DNA of 64,000 nucleotides from JAISFI01 sp031553775 (GCA_031553775.1 JAVBLA010000018.1:43158-107157); one strand, 5' to 3'. Numbered from the stretch's first letter, positions 27,309 to 35,640 are shown. Translations and numbers: made by a program. Notes: generated by a model not told the origin, from the letters alone.

Positions 27309-28475
27309 TTAACCTATTAATTGCAATACTTTATCAATATAATTGCTCCATGTAAAATTTTCCACGGCACTATGTGCAGACATGCACATAGTTTTATAAT
27401 CAGACTCTTTGAATATTAATTCAATTTTCACAACTATGTCTTCTAATTGCTGACCATCGCTATAATATCCAAAAGTTATATCACTTCCAAATGTTTCAAT
27501 AAACTCTTTATAAGGAGTAGTAATTACGGGATTGTAAAAGTACATTGATTCTATCATAGACGAAAAAGCACCCCATTGAGGAGTTGTATTAATAACTAAT
27601 CTGGCTTCTTCAAGCAGTTTATAGTAAAGCGAATTTTGTTCCGGATTTTGTTTATCCAGATAGCCATAACATTGAACAAAATCCGGTAAATAATCAAAAT
27701 CCGAATTCTCCATGCCTATTATTTGAATTGACAAATCAGGAAATTTCAACTTTAACTCCTCACCCAGGATCAGTAATTGTTTTGCCCCTTCAAAATATCC
27801 GCTTTTTCTACCTATAAACAAAATATTCTGAGATTTCTCTTTTATTTTTATTACATCCGGAGAAGGCTCTTTAGCTGCATTAAGTACATTCCCTAAATAA
27901 TGAATATTCGCACCCGGATAACGGATTTTCATCTTTTTCTCTACACTAGGAAAAAGAGGTAAAACCAGTGAAGCCTTCTTAATTTGACGATTTTCTCTAT
28001 TAATCGATGTCTTTTCAAAAAAATCAGGAAGCCGGTTGTGAAAATATTCAAAAAAATAATCGTAGGTCCAATCTGAAAATATAACTACGGGCTTCTTTGT
28101 TAAGCCTACGGCCGAAAAACTAAATGTCAACGATATAAATGCATCCGAATCAGCATACTTTTTCACAGATTTTGAGATTACTCTTCGAACCTCTATATAA
28201 TGAATGAATGAACGAAAATAATTATAAGTAGTTTTCTTACAAAAAAATAATACCATTGGAGAAATAAGTCTTTTAAAAATCCCGACAAGATACTTAGACG
28301 ACTCTCCAATATCAACTCTATTTACTTTTATACCTTTTTCAATTAAAGTTTCCGTAAAAAAATAGGGAACATTTGACCAGGTACTCAATAATGAAGAGTC
28401 TCCATTCGTAAAAACAGTTATCTCCTTTATTTCATTTTTTAAGTCCCTTGTACTTTTTTCAGTTCTTTCTATCAT
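27309..28475 (-). CDS. GT4-like glycosyltransferase with an altered E-x7-E site
   Basis: 388 residues from the ATG at 28475; the codon before it is a GTG. GT-B features are visible in the second half: NILFIGRKSGYFEGAKQL, IQIIGMEN and the INTTPQWGAFSSMIESMYFYNPV block. The second Glu of the E-x7-E signature is present, but the first position is Trp, so catalysis may differ or the protein may belong to a neighbouring GT-B family. It lies between the nucleotide-sugar dehydrogenase (111-base gap) and the MBOAT gene (12-base gap). Substrates unknown. Confidence 0.7.
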   Translation of the reverse strand: MIERTEKSTRDLKNEIKEITVFTNGDSSLLSTWSNVPYFFTETLIEKGIKVNRVDIGESSKYLVGIFKRLISPMVLFFCKKTTYNYFRSFIHYIEVRRVISKSVKKYADSDAFISLTFSFSAVGLTKKPVVIFSDWTYDYFFEYFHNRLPDFFEKTSINRENRQIKKASLVLPLFPSVEKKMKIRYPGANIHYLGNVLNAAKEPSPDVIKIKEKSQNILFIGRKSGYFEGAKQLLILGEELKLKFPDLSIQIIGMENSDFDYLPDFVQCYGYLDKQNPEQNSLYYKLLEEARLVINTTPQWGAFSSMIESMYFYNPVITTPYKEFIETFGSDITFGYYSDGQQLEDIVVKIELIFKESDYKTMCMSAHSAVENFTWSNYIDKVLQLIG

Positions 28476-28589
28476 CACCGACCCAATTAATTGTATTTCA
28501 ATATTTCAAGAAATACATTTCAATTTTTTTTAACACCTTGTTCTTTGTATATGTTATTTTTCGCGTACTCCAATATTTATTTCAAAAAC

Positions 28590-29876
28590 TCACAACCTCG
28601 CATCCACCCATTTCCGGTCAATCACAGATTTTGTATCAAAAACCACAGATTTTTCTTCCTTATACTTCCCAAAATCCATCCCCAGGAAAGCATCATGAGC
28701 TACAGCCAACACCACAGCCTGATATCCGGTCAATGGAATCTCACGCAACAAACGGATACCATATTCCTGCTCTACCTCCTGTAGATCAGCCAACGGATCA
28801 TAGATATCCACATCCAAGCCAAAAGAACACAATTCATGATACACATCCGCTACTTTTGTATTCCGTATATCCGGACAGTTTTCCTTAAAAGCAAATCCCA
28901 GGATCAATACCCTGGAAGACCGGATATTCATATCCTGTGCAATCATCAGCTTGACTACCTTCCGTGCCACAAACGCTCCCATAGAATCATTCACATTACG
29001 CCCCGATAATATTACTTGTGGGTTGTACCCCAGATTCTGCGCCTTATGCACCAGATAATAAGGATCAACCCCAATGCAATGCCCTCCTACCAGCCCCGGC
29101 TTAAACCGGAGAAAATTCCATTTCGTACCGGCAGCTTCGAGTACATCGCCTGTATCGATCCCCATTTTATCGAAGATAAATGCCAGTTCGTTGACAAACG
29201 AGATATTCAGGTCCCGCTGAGCATTTTCGATAGCTTTGCTGGCCTCGGCTACCTTGATATTTGGTGCAGGATGTGTTCCTGCAAGTATAATGGAAGCATA
29301 GAGATCATCGACAATTCCGGCCACTTCGGGAGTAGAACCTGAAGTCACTTTCTTGATTTTCGTCAACGAATGTACTTTGTCCCCCGGATTGATCCGTTCG
29401 GGAGAATATCCGCAGAAAAAATCTTCGTTATATTTCAATCCGGACGCTTCTTCAAGCACCGGTACACAATCTTCTTCGGTACAACCGGGATAAACCGTCG
29501 ATTCGTATATTACAATATCCCCTTTTTTGAGGTATTTCCCTACTGTACGGCTGGCTTGTAACAACAACGACAAATCCGGACATTTGAATCGGTTGATCGG
29601 TGTAGGCACAGTGATAATAAAAATATTGCAAGACAACAAATCAGTTTCATTACAGGAAAAAGACAAACCACATGCTGAATTTTCCGGAGTGAGCACGGAT
29701 AAAATATCATCTTTTTCAGTTTCCAAAGTAACATCCTCTCCCTGTTGCAGTGCATCCACCCGGTCAGAATTTATATCGAACCCCAATACCCGGTATTTAC
29801 GTGCAAATTCAACAGCCAGAGGTAGTCCTACATACCCCAAACCCACTACTGCAATATAAAAATTATCACCCTTCAC
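28590..29876 (-). CDS. UDP-N-acetylhexosamine 6-dehydrogenase (WbpO/TviB-like)
   Basis: 428 residues, GTG start (a stop codon lies directly upstream in frame). The N-terminal NAD site is VVGLGYVGLPLA; the central domain has YESTVYPGCTEE and SPERINPGD; the catalytic cysteine is in GGHCIGVDPYYL; the C-terminal domain has LGFAFKENCPDIRNTK. This is the UDP-GlcNAc/UDP-GalNAc dehydrogenase type that oxidises C6 to a carboxylate with two NAD+. It would supply an N-acetyl-hexosaminuronic acid for the polymer. Length and motif spacing are complete. GlcNAc versus GalNAc preference is not readable. Confidence 0.9.
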   Translation of the reverse strand: MKGDNFYIAVVGLGYVGLPLAVEFARKYRVLGFDINSDRVDALQQGEDVTLETEKDDILSVLTPENSACGLSFSCNETDLLSCNIFIITVPTPINRFKCPDLSLLLQASRTVGKYLKKGDIVIYESTVYPGCTEEDCVPVLEEASGLKYNEDFFCGYSPERINPGDKVHSLTKIKKVTSGSTPEVAGIVDDLYASIILAGTHPAPNIKVAEASKAIENAQRDLNISFVNELAFIFDKMGIDTGDVLEAAGTKWNFLRFKPGLVGGHCIGVDPYYLVHKAQNLGYNPQVILSGRNVNDSMGAFVARKVVKLMIAQDMNIRSSRVLILGFAFKENCPDIRNTKVADVYHELCSFGLDVDIYDPLADLQEVEQEYGIRLLREIPLTGYQAVVLAVAHDAFLGMDFGKYKEEKSVVFDTKSVIDRKWVDARL

Positions 29877-29952
29877 TTATTTTTCCATTATCAAATCCAA
29901 AATAAACTTAAATATCTAAATTTTTAGTTTTTAGCTTTTAACTTTTAGTTTT

Positions 29953-30813
29953 TCACACCGTGTCCATAAAGCTCCTCTGCACCCGATTAAACACTACAAT
30001 GCCAAAACCCAGCAGTACACACATAAATATAAAACTATATCCCAATTGCAACCAACTGAAAGTTCCGGTTCCCATGGTTGCATATTTAAATGCTTCAAAA
30101 ATAGGGGTTATCGGATTTAATGCCGCAAGCATTTGCTTTTTAGGAGACATCATACTCAACGGATAAACCACCGGAGTAACATACATCCACAAGCCAACCA
30201 CAAAAGTAAACAAGATGCTTAAATCTCTGTATTTTGTGGTCAGAGAAGACACGATAATTCCAAAACCCAGGCTCAATCCGGCCAACATTACAATCAGTAT
30301 AGGCACTAATAATATATATATATTGGGAGCCACAGCTACACCTACAAGAACATAATAAATATAAACAGCAATAAACAGCAACAATTGTATTCCCAACATA
30401 TATAAAGAGGAAGTTACCGTACTTAGGGGCATGATCAGGCGCGGAAAATATACTTTTCCAAAAATGTCCTGGTTCGTAATAAAAGTGGAGGATGTTTTTA
30501 ACAGACAGGAAGAAAAATAGTTCCACAAACAGACTCCGGCAAGATAAAACAAAGGTTCCGGTAAACCATCAGTGGAAATACCGGCTATCCTGCTAAACAC
30601 TACCATATAAGTAATGGTAGAAAGTATTGGATTGATAAAAAACCACAACGGCCCCAAAATCGTTTGCTTATACTGGGTAACAATATCCCGTTTGACAAAC
30701 ATCCGCCATAAATCTTTGTACCGTATCAGTTCTTTGAAGTCTACATCAAACAACCCTGTTTTAGGTTTGATCACAGTGGTCCATTCCTGTCCCTGCTCCA
30801 GATCTTCTTTCAT
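29953..30813 (-). CDS. wzm: Wzm-type polysaccharide ABC exporter permease
   Basis: 286 residues with six or so membrane segments. It shows the ABC-2 polysaccharide export pattern: a cytoplasmic N-terminus (VDFKELIRYKDLWRMFVKRD) followed by ILGPLWFFINPILST, and near the C-terminus LNPITPIFEAFKYA. It works with the Wzt ATPase to move undecaprenyl-linked polysaccharide across the inner membrane. In this locus the two subunit genes are separated by the dehydrogenase, a glycosyltransferase and the O-acylation pair, which is uncommon. Confidence 0.9.
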   Translation of the reverse strand: MKEDLEQGQEWTTVIKPKTGLFDVDFKELIRYKDLWRMFVKRDIVTQYKQTILGPLWFFINPILSTITYMVVFSRIAGISTDGLPEPLFYLAGVCLWNYFSSCLLKTSSTFITNQDIFGKVYFPRLIMPLSTVTSSLYMLGIQLLLFIAVYIYYVLVGVAVAPNIYILLVPILIVMLAGLSLGFGIIVSSLTTKYRDLSILFTFVVGLWMYVTPVVYPLSMMSPKKQMLAALNPITPIFEAFKYATMGTGTFSWLQLGYSFIFMCVLLGFGIVVFNRVQRSFMDTV

Positions 30814-30863
30814 TTACGCCTTCTTATTAATGTATTATAAAAACTTATAGTTATAAGCAAATT

Positions 30864-31883
30864 TTATGCCAAATTGTAAATTTTCCGAATAATATCTACC
30901 ACCTTATAGCCTTCGAAAGCATTGGTAGTAGCACATATTTCCTTACCATTCAAAACATTTACTACATTTTCAATCACCAAATGGTGGTTTTGAGCAGATC
31001 CTTTGTATGCGCCATAGTCATTACCGGGATTGGTTTCGGCCAATACCGGCAACCGATAGTCCTTTACATGGCAATATTCCACCTCATTCATATACTGTCC
31101 CCCAATTTTCACACTTCCATTCTCAGCAACAATAGTGATGGAACTCTCCATATTCTTATCCCACACTGCTGTGGAATAATTAAAGCATCCCATCCCACCT
31201 CTGTTGAAATCGAAGGTCACAAGACCCGTATCTTCAAAACCGGTTAGGTCCTGATGGTTAAAATCGGCAAAACGCGCCCGGATATTACTGATATCCCCGA
31301 AAAGCCAGTACATCAGATCTACAAAATGCGAAAACTGCGTAAACAGAGTACCCCCATCCAGGTCTTTGGTTCCATGCCAGTTTCCGGGCTGATAATACCT
31401 TTCATCACGGTTCCAGAAGCAGTTGACCTGCACCATGTATATTTTCCCCAATTTTCCGGACTCTACCAAATCTTTGATCCAGACCGAAGGAGGAGAATAA
31501 CGGTTCTGCATCACACAAAACACCAGTCGTTTCTTCCGCTCAGCAGCCAACAAAACACTTTCGGCATCCGTTTGGTTCAAAGCCATCGGCTTTTCAATCA
31601 CCACATGATATCCGGCCTCCAGCACCTGCAAAGCCATCGTAGCATGTAATCCATTGGGCGTACAAATATTAACCACATCTATGGGAATCCCGGCAACCAG
31701 CATCTCTTCCAGCGACGAAAAACAAGGCACTCCATATTTCTCCACTCCCACCTTTTCAGGAGGAAGCACATCACAAAGCGCCACCAATTCCGCTGCCGGA
31801 TTACGGACAATCATCTCAGCATGCCGCTTCCCGATATGCCCGCAACCAACCACCGCAAACCTCACCATCCCATCTTTACTCAT
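30864..31883 (-). CDS. Gfo/Idh/MocA oxidoreductase, WlbA/WbpB-like
   Basis: 339 residues. The N-terminal Rossmann fold has VVGCGHIGKRHAEM, and the family motif EKPMALN supplies the catalytic-region Lys-Pro. The C-terminal alpha/beta domain includes NRYSPPSVW and DGGTLFTQFSHFVDLMYWLFG. Homologues in LPS loci (WlbA/WbpB) oxidise UDP-GlcNAcA at C3 so an aminotransferase can install a 3-amino group. The UDP-HexNAc dehydrogenase two genes downstream could make that substrate. The specific substrate is inferred from context; other sugar-nucleotide oxidations fit too. Confidence 0.8.
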   Translation of the reverse strand: MSKDGMVRFAVVGCGHIGKRHAEMIVRNPAAELVALCDVLPPEKVGVEKYGVPCFSSLEEMLVAGIPIDVVNICTPNGLHATMALQVLEAGYHVVIEKPMALNQTDAESVLLAAERKKRLVFCVMQNRYSPPSVWIKDLVESGKLGKIYMVQVNCFWNRDERYYQPGNWHGTKDLDGGTLFTQFSHFVDLMYWLFGDISNIRARFADFNHQDLTGFEDTGLVTFDFNRGGMGCFNYSTAVWDKNMESSITIVAENGSVKIGGQYMNEVEYCHVKDYRLPVLAETNPGNDYGAYKGSAQNHHLVIENVVNVLNGKEICATTNAFEGYKVVDIIRKIYNLA

Positions 31884-31919
31884 AATACATCAACCAGAAA
31901 ATCAAAAAACATTCAAATA

Positions 31920-31954
31920 ATTTTCAATTCTCAATTTTCAATTTTCAATTTTTT
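31920..31954. repeat. TTTTCAATT-type A/T repeat at the rmlB 3' end
   Basis: About three and a half imperfect copies of a 9-10 base unit (TTTTCAATTC). The rmlB stop codon lies inside it. Thirty bases (31921-31950) recur identically at 54064-54093. Confidence 0.7.
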
Positions 31955-33084
31955 CCATACATTTCCTCATAATACCTCTGATACTCCCCCGAAGTAACCT
32001 CTTCCACCCATTCCTGGTTTTCCAGGTACCAGCGGATCGTTTTCACGATACCAGTTTCAAAATTCGTTTCGGGTGTCCAGCCTAATTCGGCGGTGATCTT
32101 GGAAGGATCGATAGCATAGCGTTTGTCGTGCCCCAGGCGGTCTTTCACATAAGTGATCAGGCCATCATTGATCCAGGCTGTGGAAATATTTCCCACAGCA
32201 TCCTTTTCCTGTTTTTTCAAGACAGTCCGGTAAGCCGGATTTTCATCCATCAAACGCCGGATCGTGGCAATTGTCAACCGAACTATTTCTATATTTTGTT
32301 TTTCGTTATGTCCCCCTACGTTATATACTTCTCCTATCCTTCCCCTGTGCAATACATGGTCAATCGCTTTGCAATGATCTTCCACATACAGCCAATCCCT
32401 GACATTGGTACCATCACCATACACCGGAAGTGATTTTCCTTCCAGTATATTTTTGATGATCAAAGGGATCAGTTTTTCCGGGAAATGATACGGACCATAA
32501 TTATTAGAACAACGGGTGATGTTTACCGGCATCTTATAAGTTTCCTCATAAGCCTTCACGATCAGATCGGCTCCTGTTTTCGAAGCACTATAGGGACTAC
32601 GCGGATCCAAAGGCGTTGTTTCTGTGAAGTAACCGGTATCTCCCAGACTTCCATATACTTCATCCGTGGAAACCTGCAGATATTTCACTCCCGGGCGATA
32701 CACCGGATAGCCATTGGCATCCTTATCTACAGTCCAATGCTTTTTGGCAACATCCAGCAGGTTCTGGGTTCCCAGGATATTGGTAACCAGGAATAACTGC
32801 GGATTTTCTATACTGCGGTCCACATGACTTTCAGCCGCAAAATTAACGACATAATCGATCGGATATTCCTTGAAAATCCGGTCGACTACCTCCGGATCGC
32901 CGATATCTCCTTTAACAAAGACACAATTCGGCTGTTTTAACTCTTCTTTCAGGGTACCGAGATTTCCGGCATATGTTAGTGCATCCAATACCACGATTTG
33001 TATATCCTGAAAGGTTTGCAACATGTGTTTTACGAAATTGGAACCGATAAAGCCGGCACCGCCTGTTACTAAATAATGTTTCAT
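31945..33084 (-). CDS. rmlB: dTDP-glucose 4,6-dehydratase
   Basis: 379 residues, an extended SDR. The NAD site is TGGAGFIGSNF; the catalytic Thr-Asp-Glu is in VSTDEVYGSLGDTGYF; the Tyr-x3-Lys is PYSASKTGAD; and RCSNNYGPYHFPEKLIPLII is the usual RmlB signature. It converts dTDP-glucose to dTDP-4-keto-6-deoxyglucose, the branch point used by RmlC, the FdtA-like cupins and WecE. Its stop codon and its upstream flank both lie in A/T-rich repeats of the TTTTCAATT type. Confidence 0.96.
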   Translation of the reverse strand: MKHYLVTGGAGFIGSNFVKHMLQTFQDIQIVVLDALTYAGNLGTLKEELKQPNCVFVKGDIGDPEVVDRIFKEYPIDYVVNFAAESHVDRSIENPQLFLVTNILGTQNLLDVAKKHWTVDKDANGYPVYRPGVKYLQVSTDEVYGSLGDTGYFTETTPLDPRSPYSASKTGADLIVKAYEETYKMPVNITRCSNNYGPYHFPEKLIPLIIKNILEGKSLPVYGDGTNVRDWLYVEDHCKAIDHVLHRGRIGEVYNVGGHNEKQNIEIVRLTIATIRRLMDENPAYRTVLKKQEKDAVGNISTAWINDGLITYVKDRLGHDKRYAIDPSKITAELGWTPETNFETGIVKTIRWYLENQEWVEEVTSGEYQRYYEEMYGKN

Positions 33085-33085
33085 T

Positions 33086-33120
33086 ATTAATTGAAAATTG
33101 AAAATTGAAAATTAAAAATG
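33086..33120. repeat. TTGAAAATTGA-type A/T repeat upstream of rmlB
   Basis: Reverse-orientation copies of the same unit (ATTGAAAATTGAAAATTGAA) immediately upstream of the rmlB start. The repeat at the rmlB 3' end is in the opposite orientation, so rmlB is flanked by inverted copies. Confidence 0.65.
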
Positions 33121-33144
33121 GGATATACCATTTTTTTACGATTT

Positions 33145-33945
33145 TTATTGTTGTTTGGATTGAACCGGTTTTATCAGATAGAACACACAGGTAGTGAAAA
33201 AATTCCGGACAACTGGTATGGATGCCAGGAAGCGGAATTGTTTTCTGCCTTTCAGATTAAATTTATACTGATAAATCGGATTGATCAGGTAAAACAGCTT
33301 TCCGCTTATCTGATATCCGGTTTCTTTCACTATACGTTCAAACCGTTCGATGGAAATACCGGTTTCTTTGATTTCCAAAAATGCCTCCCGGTTTTCACCG
33401 GCTTTTTGCAGAATGGCTCCGTAAACCGATGCCGGCAGCAAATGAAAATAAGGCAATTTAGACAGAAACTTATTGTGCAATACCTGCTGATGCCCGCCAA
33501 AAGGCATTTGCCAGGGAGGAAATCCAAAAAAAACAACTCCTCCGGGACGAAGAAACGACTGCATCCAGGCAATCAGTTTTTCCTGTTCATGAATATGTTC
33601 GATCACATCTTTCAGGAGAATCAGGTCAAAACTTCCTCCGAAGTCTTTTTCCGGGTCTACCTGATAAATATCCCTGGCTATCAGAGATAATTGTCCATTT
33701 TTTACATATTCCGGCAAACGTTTAGCTCCATTTTCCAGACGATCCGGAGACAATTCAACTCCCACACAAACACAGTCTCTTTCCAGGAACGCTTTCAGCA
33801 CACCGGCTTCCGCACATCCGATTTCGAGCACACGCATCCCTTTGTTCAAGGAAAAATATTTCTCGATGAAAGGAATCACATGATCCCTGCAGTTTTGATA
33901 CTGCATCCGGAAATAACGGTCTGTATCGGCATGGAACTCGAACAC
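33145..33945 (-). CDS. SAM-dependent methyltransferase inserted between rmlA and rmlB
   Basis: 266 residues from a GTG at 33945, 6 bases after the rmlA stop; the next in-frame ATG would remove 13 conserved-looking residues. Motif I is MRVLEIGCAEAGVLKAF, the strand-2 acid is in CVGVELS, and the post-motif FDLILLKDVIEHIHEQ and LRPGGVVFFGFPPWQ are class I methyltransferase blocks. The C-terminal region is basic. Its place among the dTDP-sugar genes suggests sugar or chain-end methylation; terminal methylation is a known signal for Wzt-type exporters. The target is inferred. Confidence 0.82.
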   Translation of the reverse strand: MFEFHADTDRYFRMQYQNCRDHVIPFIEKYFSLNKGMRVLEIGCAEAGVLKAFLERDCVCVGVELSPDRLENGAKRLPEYVKNGQLSLIARDIYQVDPEKDFGGSFDLILLKDVIEHIHEQEKLIAWMQSFLRPGGVVFFGFPPWQMPFGGHQQVLHNKFLSKLPYFHLLPASVYGAILQKAGENREAFLEIKETGISIERFERIVKETGYQISGKLFYLINPIYQYKFNLKGRKQFRFLASIPVVRNFFTTCVFYLIKPVQSKQQ

Positions 33946-33951
33946 CTGTTG

Positions 33952-34815
33952 TCAGTCTAAAAGTGAAAGCAGATAGCGGCCATATTCAGTCTTATTCAGA
34001 CTTTCACCGAGCACCTGCAACTGGATATCGCTGATCCACTGGTTCCTCCAGGCTATTTCTTCTATGCATGACACATAAAACCCCTGTCGTTTCTGGATAG
34101 TTTCCACAAAATTACCGGCTTCCAGAAGGCTATCGCAGTTTCCCGTATCCAGCCAGGCGAATCCGCGGCCAAAAAGTTCTACATGTAAATTTCCTTCCTC
34201 AAGATAGGTCTTATTCAAATCTGTAATTTCATATTCACCCCGGGCAGAAGGTTTCAGAACTTTGGCCCGCTCCACAACAGAATTATCATAAAAATACAAC
34301 CCGGGTACGGCATAATTCGACTTGGGAAATTCCGGTTTTTCCTCAATAGAAATAACAGTTCCCGAATCATCGAATTCCACCACCCCGTATGCCCTGGGAT
34401 CTTTCACATAATACCCAAATACACAGGCCCCTTTTTCCAGTTTCTGTGCCTGCCGGAGCATCTGGGAGAAACCCTGCCCGTAAAAAATATTATCTCCGAG
34501 AATCAGGCAAACCGAATCATTTCCGACAAATTTTTCACCCAGTACAAACGCCTGGGCCAGTCCGTTCGGAACTTCCTGTACGATATAATCGAACTTCATA
34601 CCGAGATTTTCTCCGGTACCTAAAAGTTCCCTGAACATGGGTAAGTCGCGTGGAGTAGAAATAATCAGGACTTCACGGATACCGGCCAGCATCAGTGTCG
34701 ACAAAGGATAATAGATCATGGGCTTGTCGTACACCGGCATGATTTGTTTCGAAATGGATTTCGACAAGGGGAACAAACGCGTAGCGCTTCCTCCGGCTAA
34801 GATGATACCTTTCAT
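33952..34815 (-). CDS. rmlA: Glucose-1-phosphate thymidylyltransferase
   Basis: 287 residues, the usual RmlA length. The nucleotide-binding start reads ILAGGSATRLFPLSKSISKQ, with Ala in place of the more common Gly before Thr-Arg-Leu. PVYDKPMIYYPLSTLMLAG, LGDNIFYGQG and EEKPEFPKSNYAVPGLYFYD follow as expected. It forms dTDP-glucose from glucose-1-phosphate and dTTP and commits carbon to all the dTDP-sugars of this locus. It lies second from the promoter, 61 bases behind rmlC. Confidence 0.96.
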   Translation of the reverse strand: MKGIILAGGSATRLFPLSKSISKQIMPVYDKPMIYYPLSTLMLAGIREVLIISTPRDLPMFRELLGTGENLGMKFDYIVQEVPNGLAQAFVLGEKFVGNDSVCLILGDNIFYGQGFSQMLRQAQKLEKGACVFGYYVKDPRAYGVVEFDDSGTVISIEEKPEFPKSNYAVPGLYFYDNSVVERAKVLKPSARGEYEITDLNKTYLEEGNLHVELFGRGFAWLDTGNCDSLLEAGNFVETIQKRQGFYVSCIEEIAWRNQWISDIQLQVLGESLNKTEYGRYLLSLLD

Positions 34816-34876
34816 TCAAATAATAAAGTTAAAAAACAACATCTATTCATAATCTCTTGTCGTATATGTTATGTAC

Positions 34877-35422
34877 TTAAATTTTTTCAATCGTATTCAA
34901 CAACGGCGCATTTTTATCTTTTTCCGAAAGAATCAGCAAGTGTTCATCCACCGGCCAGGAAATACCGATCTCAGGATCATTGTACCGGATGGAGCCTTCA
35001 CTCTGCGGAGAATATACATTATCTACTTTATATGCAAACACAGCTTCCGGACTGGTTACAAGAAATCCATGGGCAAACCCGCGGGGAATAAAGAACTGGC
35101 GTTTATTTTCTTCCGAGAGTTCCACTGCCACATACTTACCAAAAGTAGGAGAACCGGAACGAATATCTACAGCCACATCGAAAACAGAGCCTTTAATTAC
35201 ACGCACCAACTTGGCCTGGGCAGATTCACCCTGCTGAAAATGCAATCCCCGGAGCACACCGAAAGAAGATTTGGATTCGTTATCCTGTATAAAATCAACC
35301 TTTCCAATATTTGCCTCAAAACTTTCTTTTTTGAAAGTTTCCATAAAATACCCGCGGGAGTCCGTAAATACCCGGGGTTCCAGAATCCAGACTCCAGACA
35401 ACCCGGTTTCAATATATTGCAT
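34877..35422 (-). CDS. rmlC: dTDP-4-dehydrorhamnose 3,5-epimerase
   Basis: 181 residues, a full-length RmlC cupin. Conserved blocks are RGYFMETF, the catalytic His in GVLRGLHFQ, GSVFDVAVDIR, PRGFAHGFL, and the Tyr in FAYKVDNVY. It epimerises C3 and C5 of dTDP-4-keto-6-deoxyglucose on the way to dTDP-L-rhamnose. It is the first gene of the minus-strand locus. An rmlD reductase to finish dTDP-rhamnose is not present in this window. Confidence 0.95.
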   Translation of the reverse strand: MQYIETGLSGVWILEPRVFTDSRGYFMETFKKESFEANIGKVDFIQDNESKSSFGVLRGLHFQQGESAQAKLVRVIKGSVFDVAVDIRSGSPTFGKYVAVELSEENKRQFFIPRGFAHGFLVTSPEAVFAYKVDNVYSPQSEGSIRYNDPEIGISWPVDEHLLILSEKDKNAPLLNTIEKI

Positions 35423-35441
35423 AATTTTTCACTTTTGACTG

Positions 35442-35449
35442 CAAAGTTA
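35442..35449 (-). promoter_or_regulatory. Bacteroidota-type -7 box for the polysaccharide locus
   Basis: On the minus strand these bases read TAACTTTG, matching the TAnnTTTG -7 consensus of Bacteroidota sigma factors, 20 bases upstream of the rmlC ATG. A clear TTG at the usual -33 spacing is not evident, so the call rests on the -7 element and its position at the head of the locus. The leader would be very short. Confidence 0.5.
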
Positions 35450-35508
35450 ATATATTTCTCCGGTAAAAGATAAAAAAACAAATTACTCTAAATAATATTT
35501 ACAGATTG

Positions 35509-35539
35509 TTGGTAGATTCAAATTTATATTCTACCTTTG
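35509..35539 (+). promoter_or_regulatory. Promoter of tRNA-Cys
   Basis: TTG at 35509-35511, 20 bases, then TACCTTTG at 35532-35539, a full match to the Bacteroidota -33/-7 pattern. The tRNA begins 17 bases after the -7 box, so the start site would lie about 10 bases upstream of the mature 5' end. Confidence 0.7.
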
Positions 35540-35556
35540 TGGTCGCAAAAAAACAT

Positions 35557-35627
35557 GGTTCCTTGGCCGAGTGGCTAGGCACCGGTCTGCAAAACCGTCT
35601 ACGGCGGTTCGAATCCGCCAGGAACCT
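35557..35627 (+). tRNA. tRNA-Cys (GCA)
   Basis: The 71-base cloverleaf has acceptor arms GGTTCCT and AGGAACC, a D arm containing GGCCGAGTGGCTAGGC, the anticodon loop CTGCAAA with anticodon GCA, and a T arm GGCGGTTCGAATCCGCC. The CCA end is not encoded. The anticodon stem has four clear pairs. It lies divergently from rmlC at the boundary of the polysaccharide locus. Confidence 0.95.
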
Positions 35628-35640
35628 CAACAGTTCAAAA

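Noticed and set aside
33118..33690. 190-codon plus-strand frame
   Set aside because: Antisense to the methyltransferase between rmlA and rmlB, with no recognisable motif or promoter.
1..35422. Insertion sequences or integrases within the polysaccharide locus
   Set aside because: I looked for transposase or recombinase motifs in all genes and found none; every gene fits polysaccharide synthesis or export.
34871..35473. 200-codon plus-strand frame
   Set aside because: Antisense to rmlC, whose catalytic motifs are intact.
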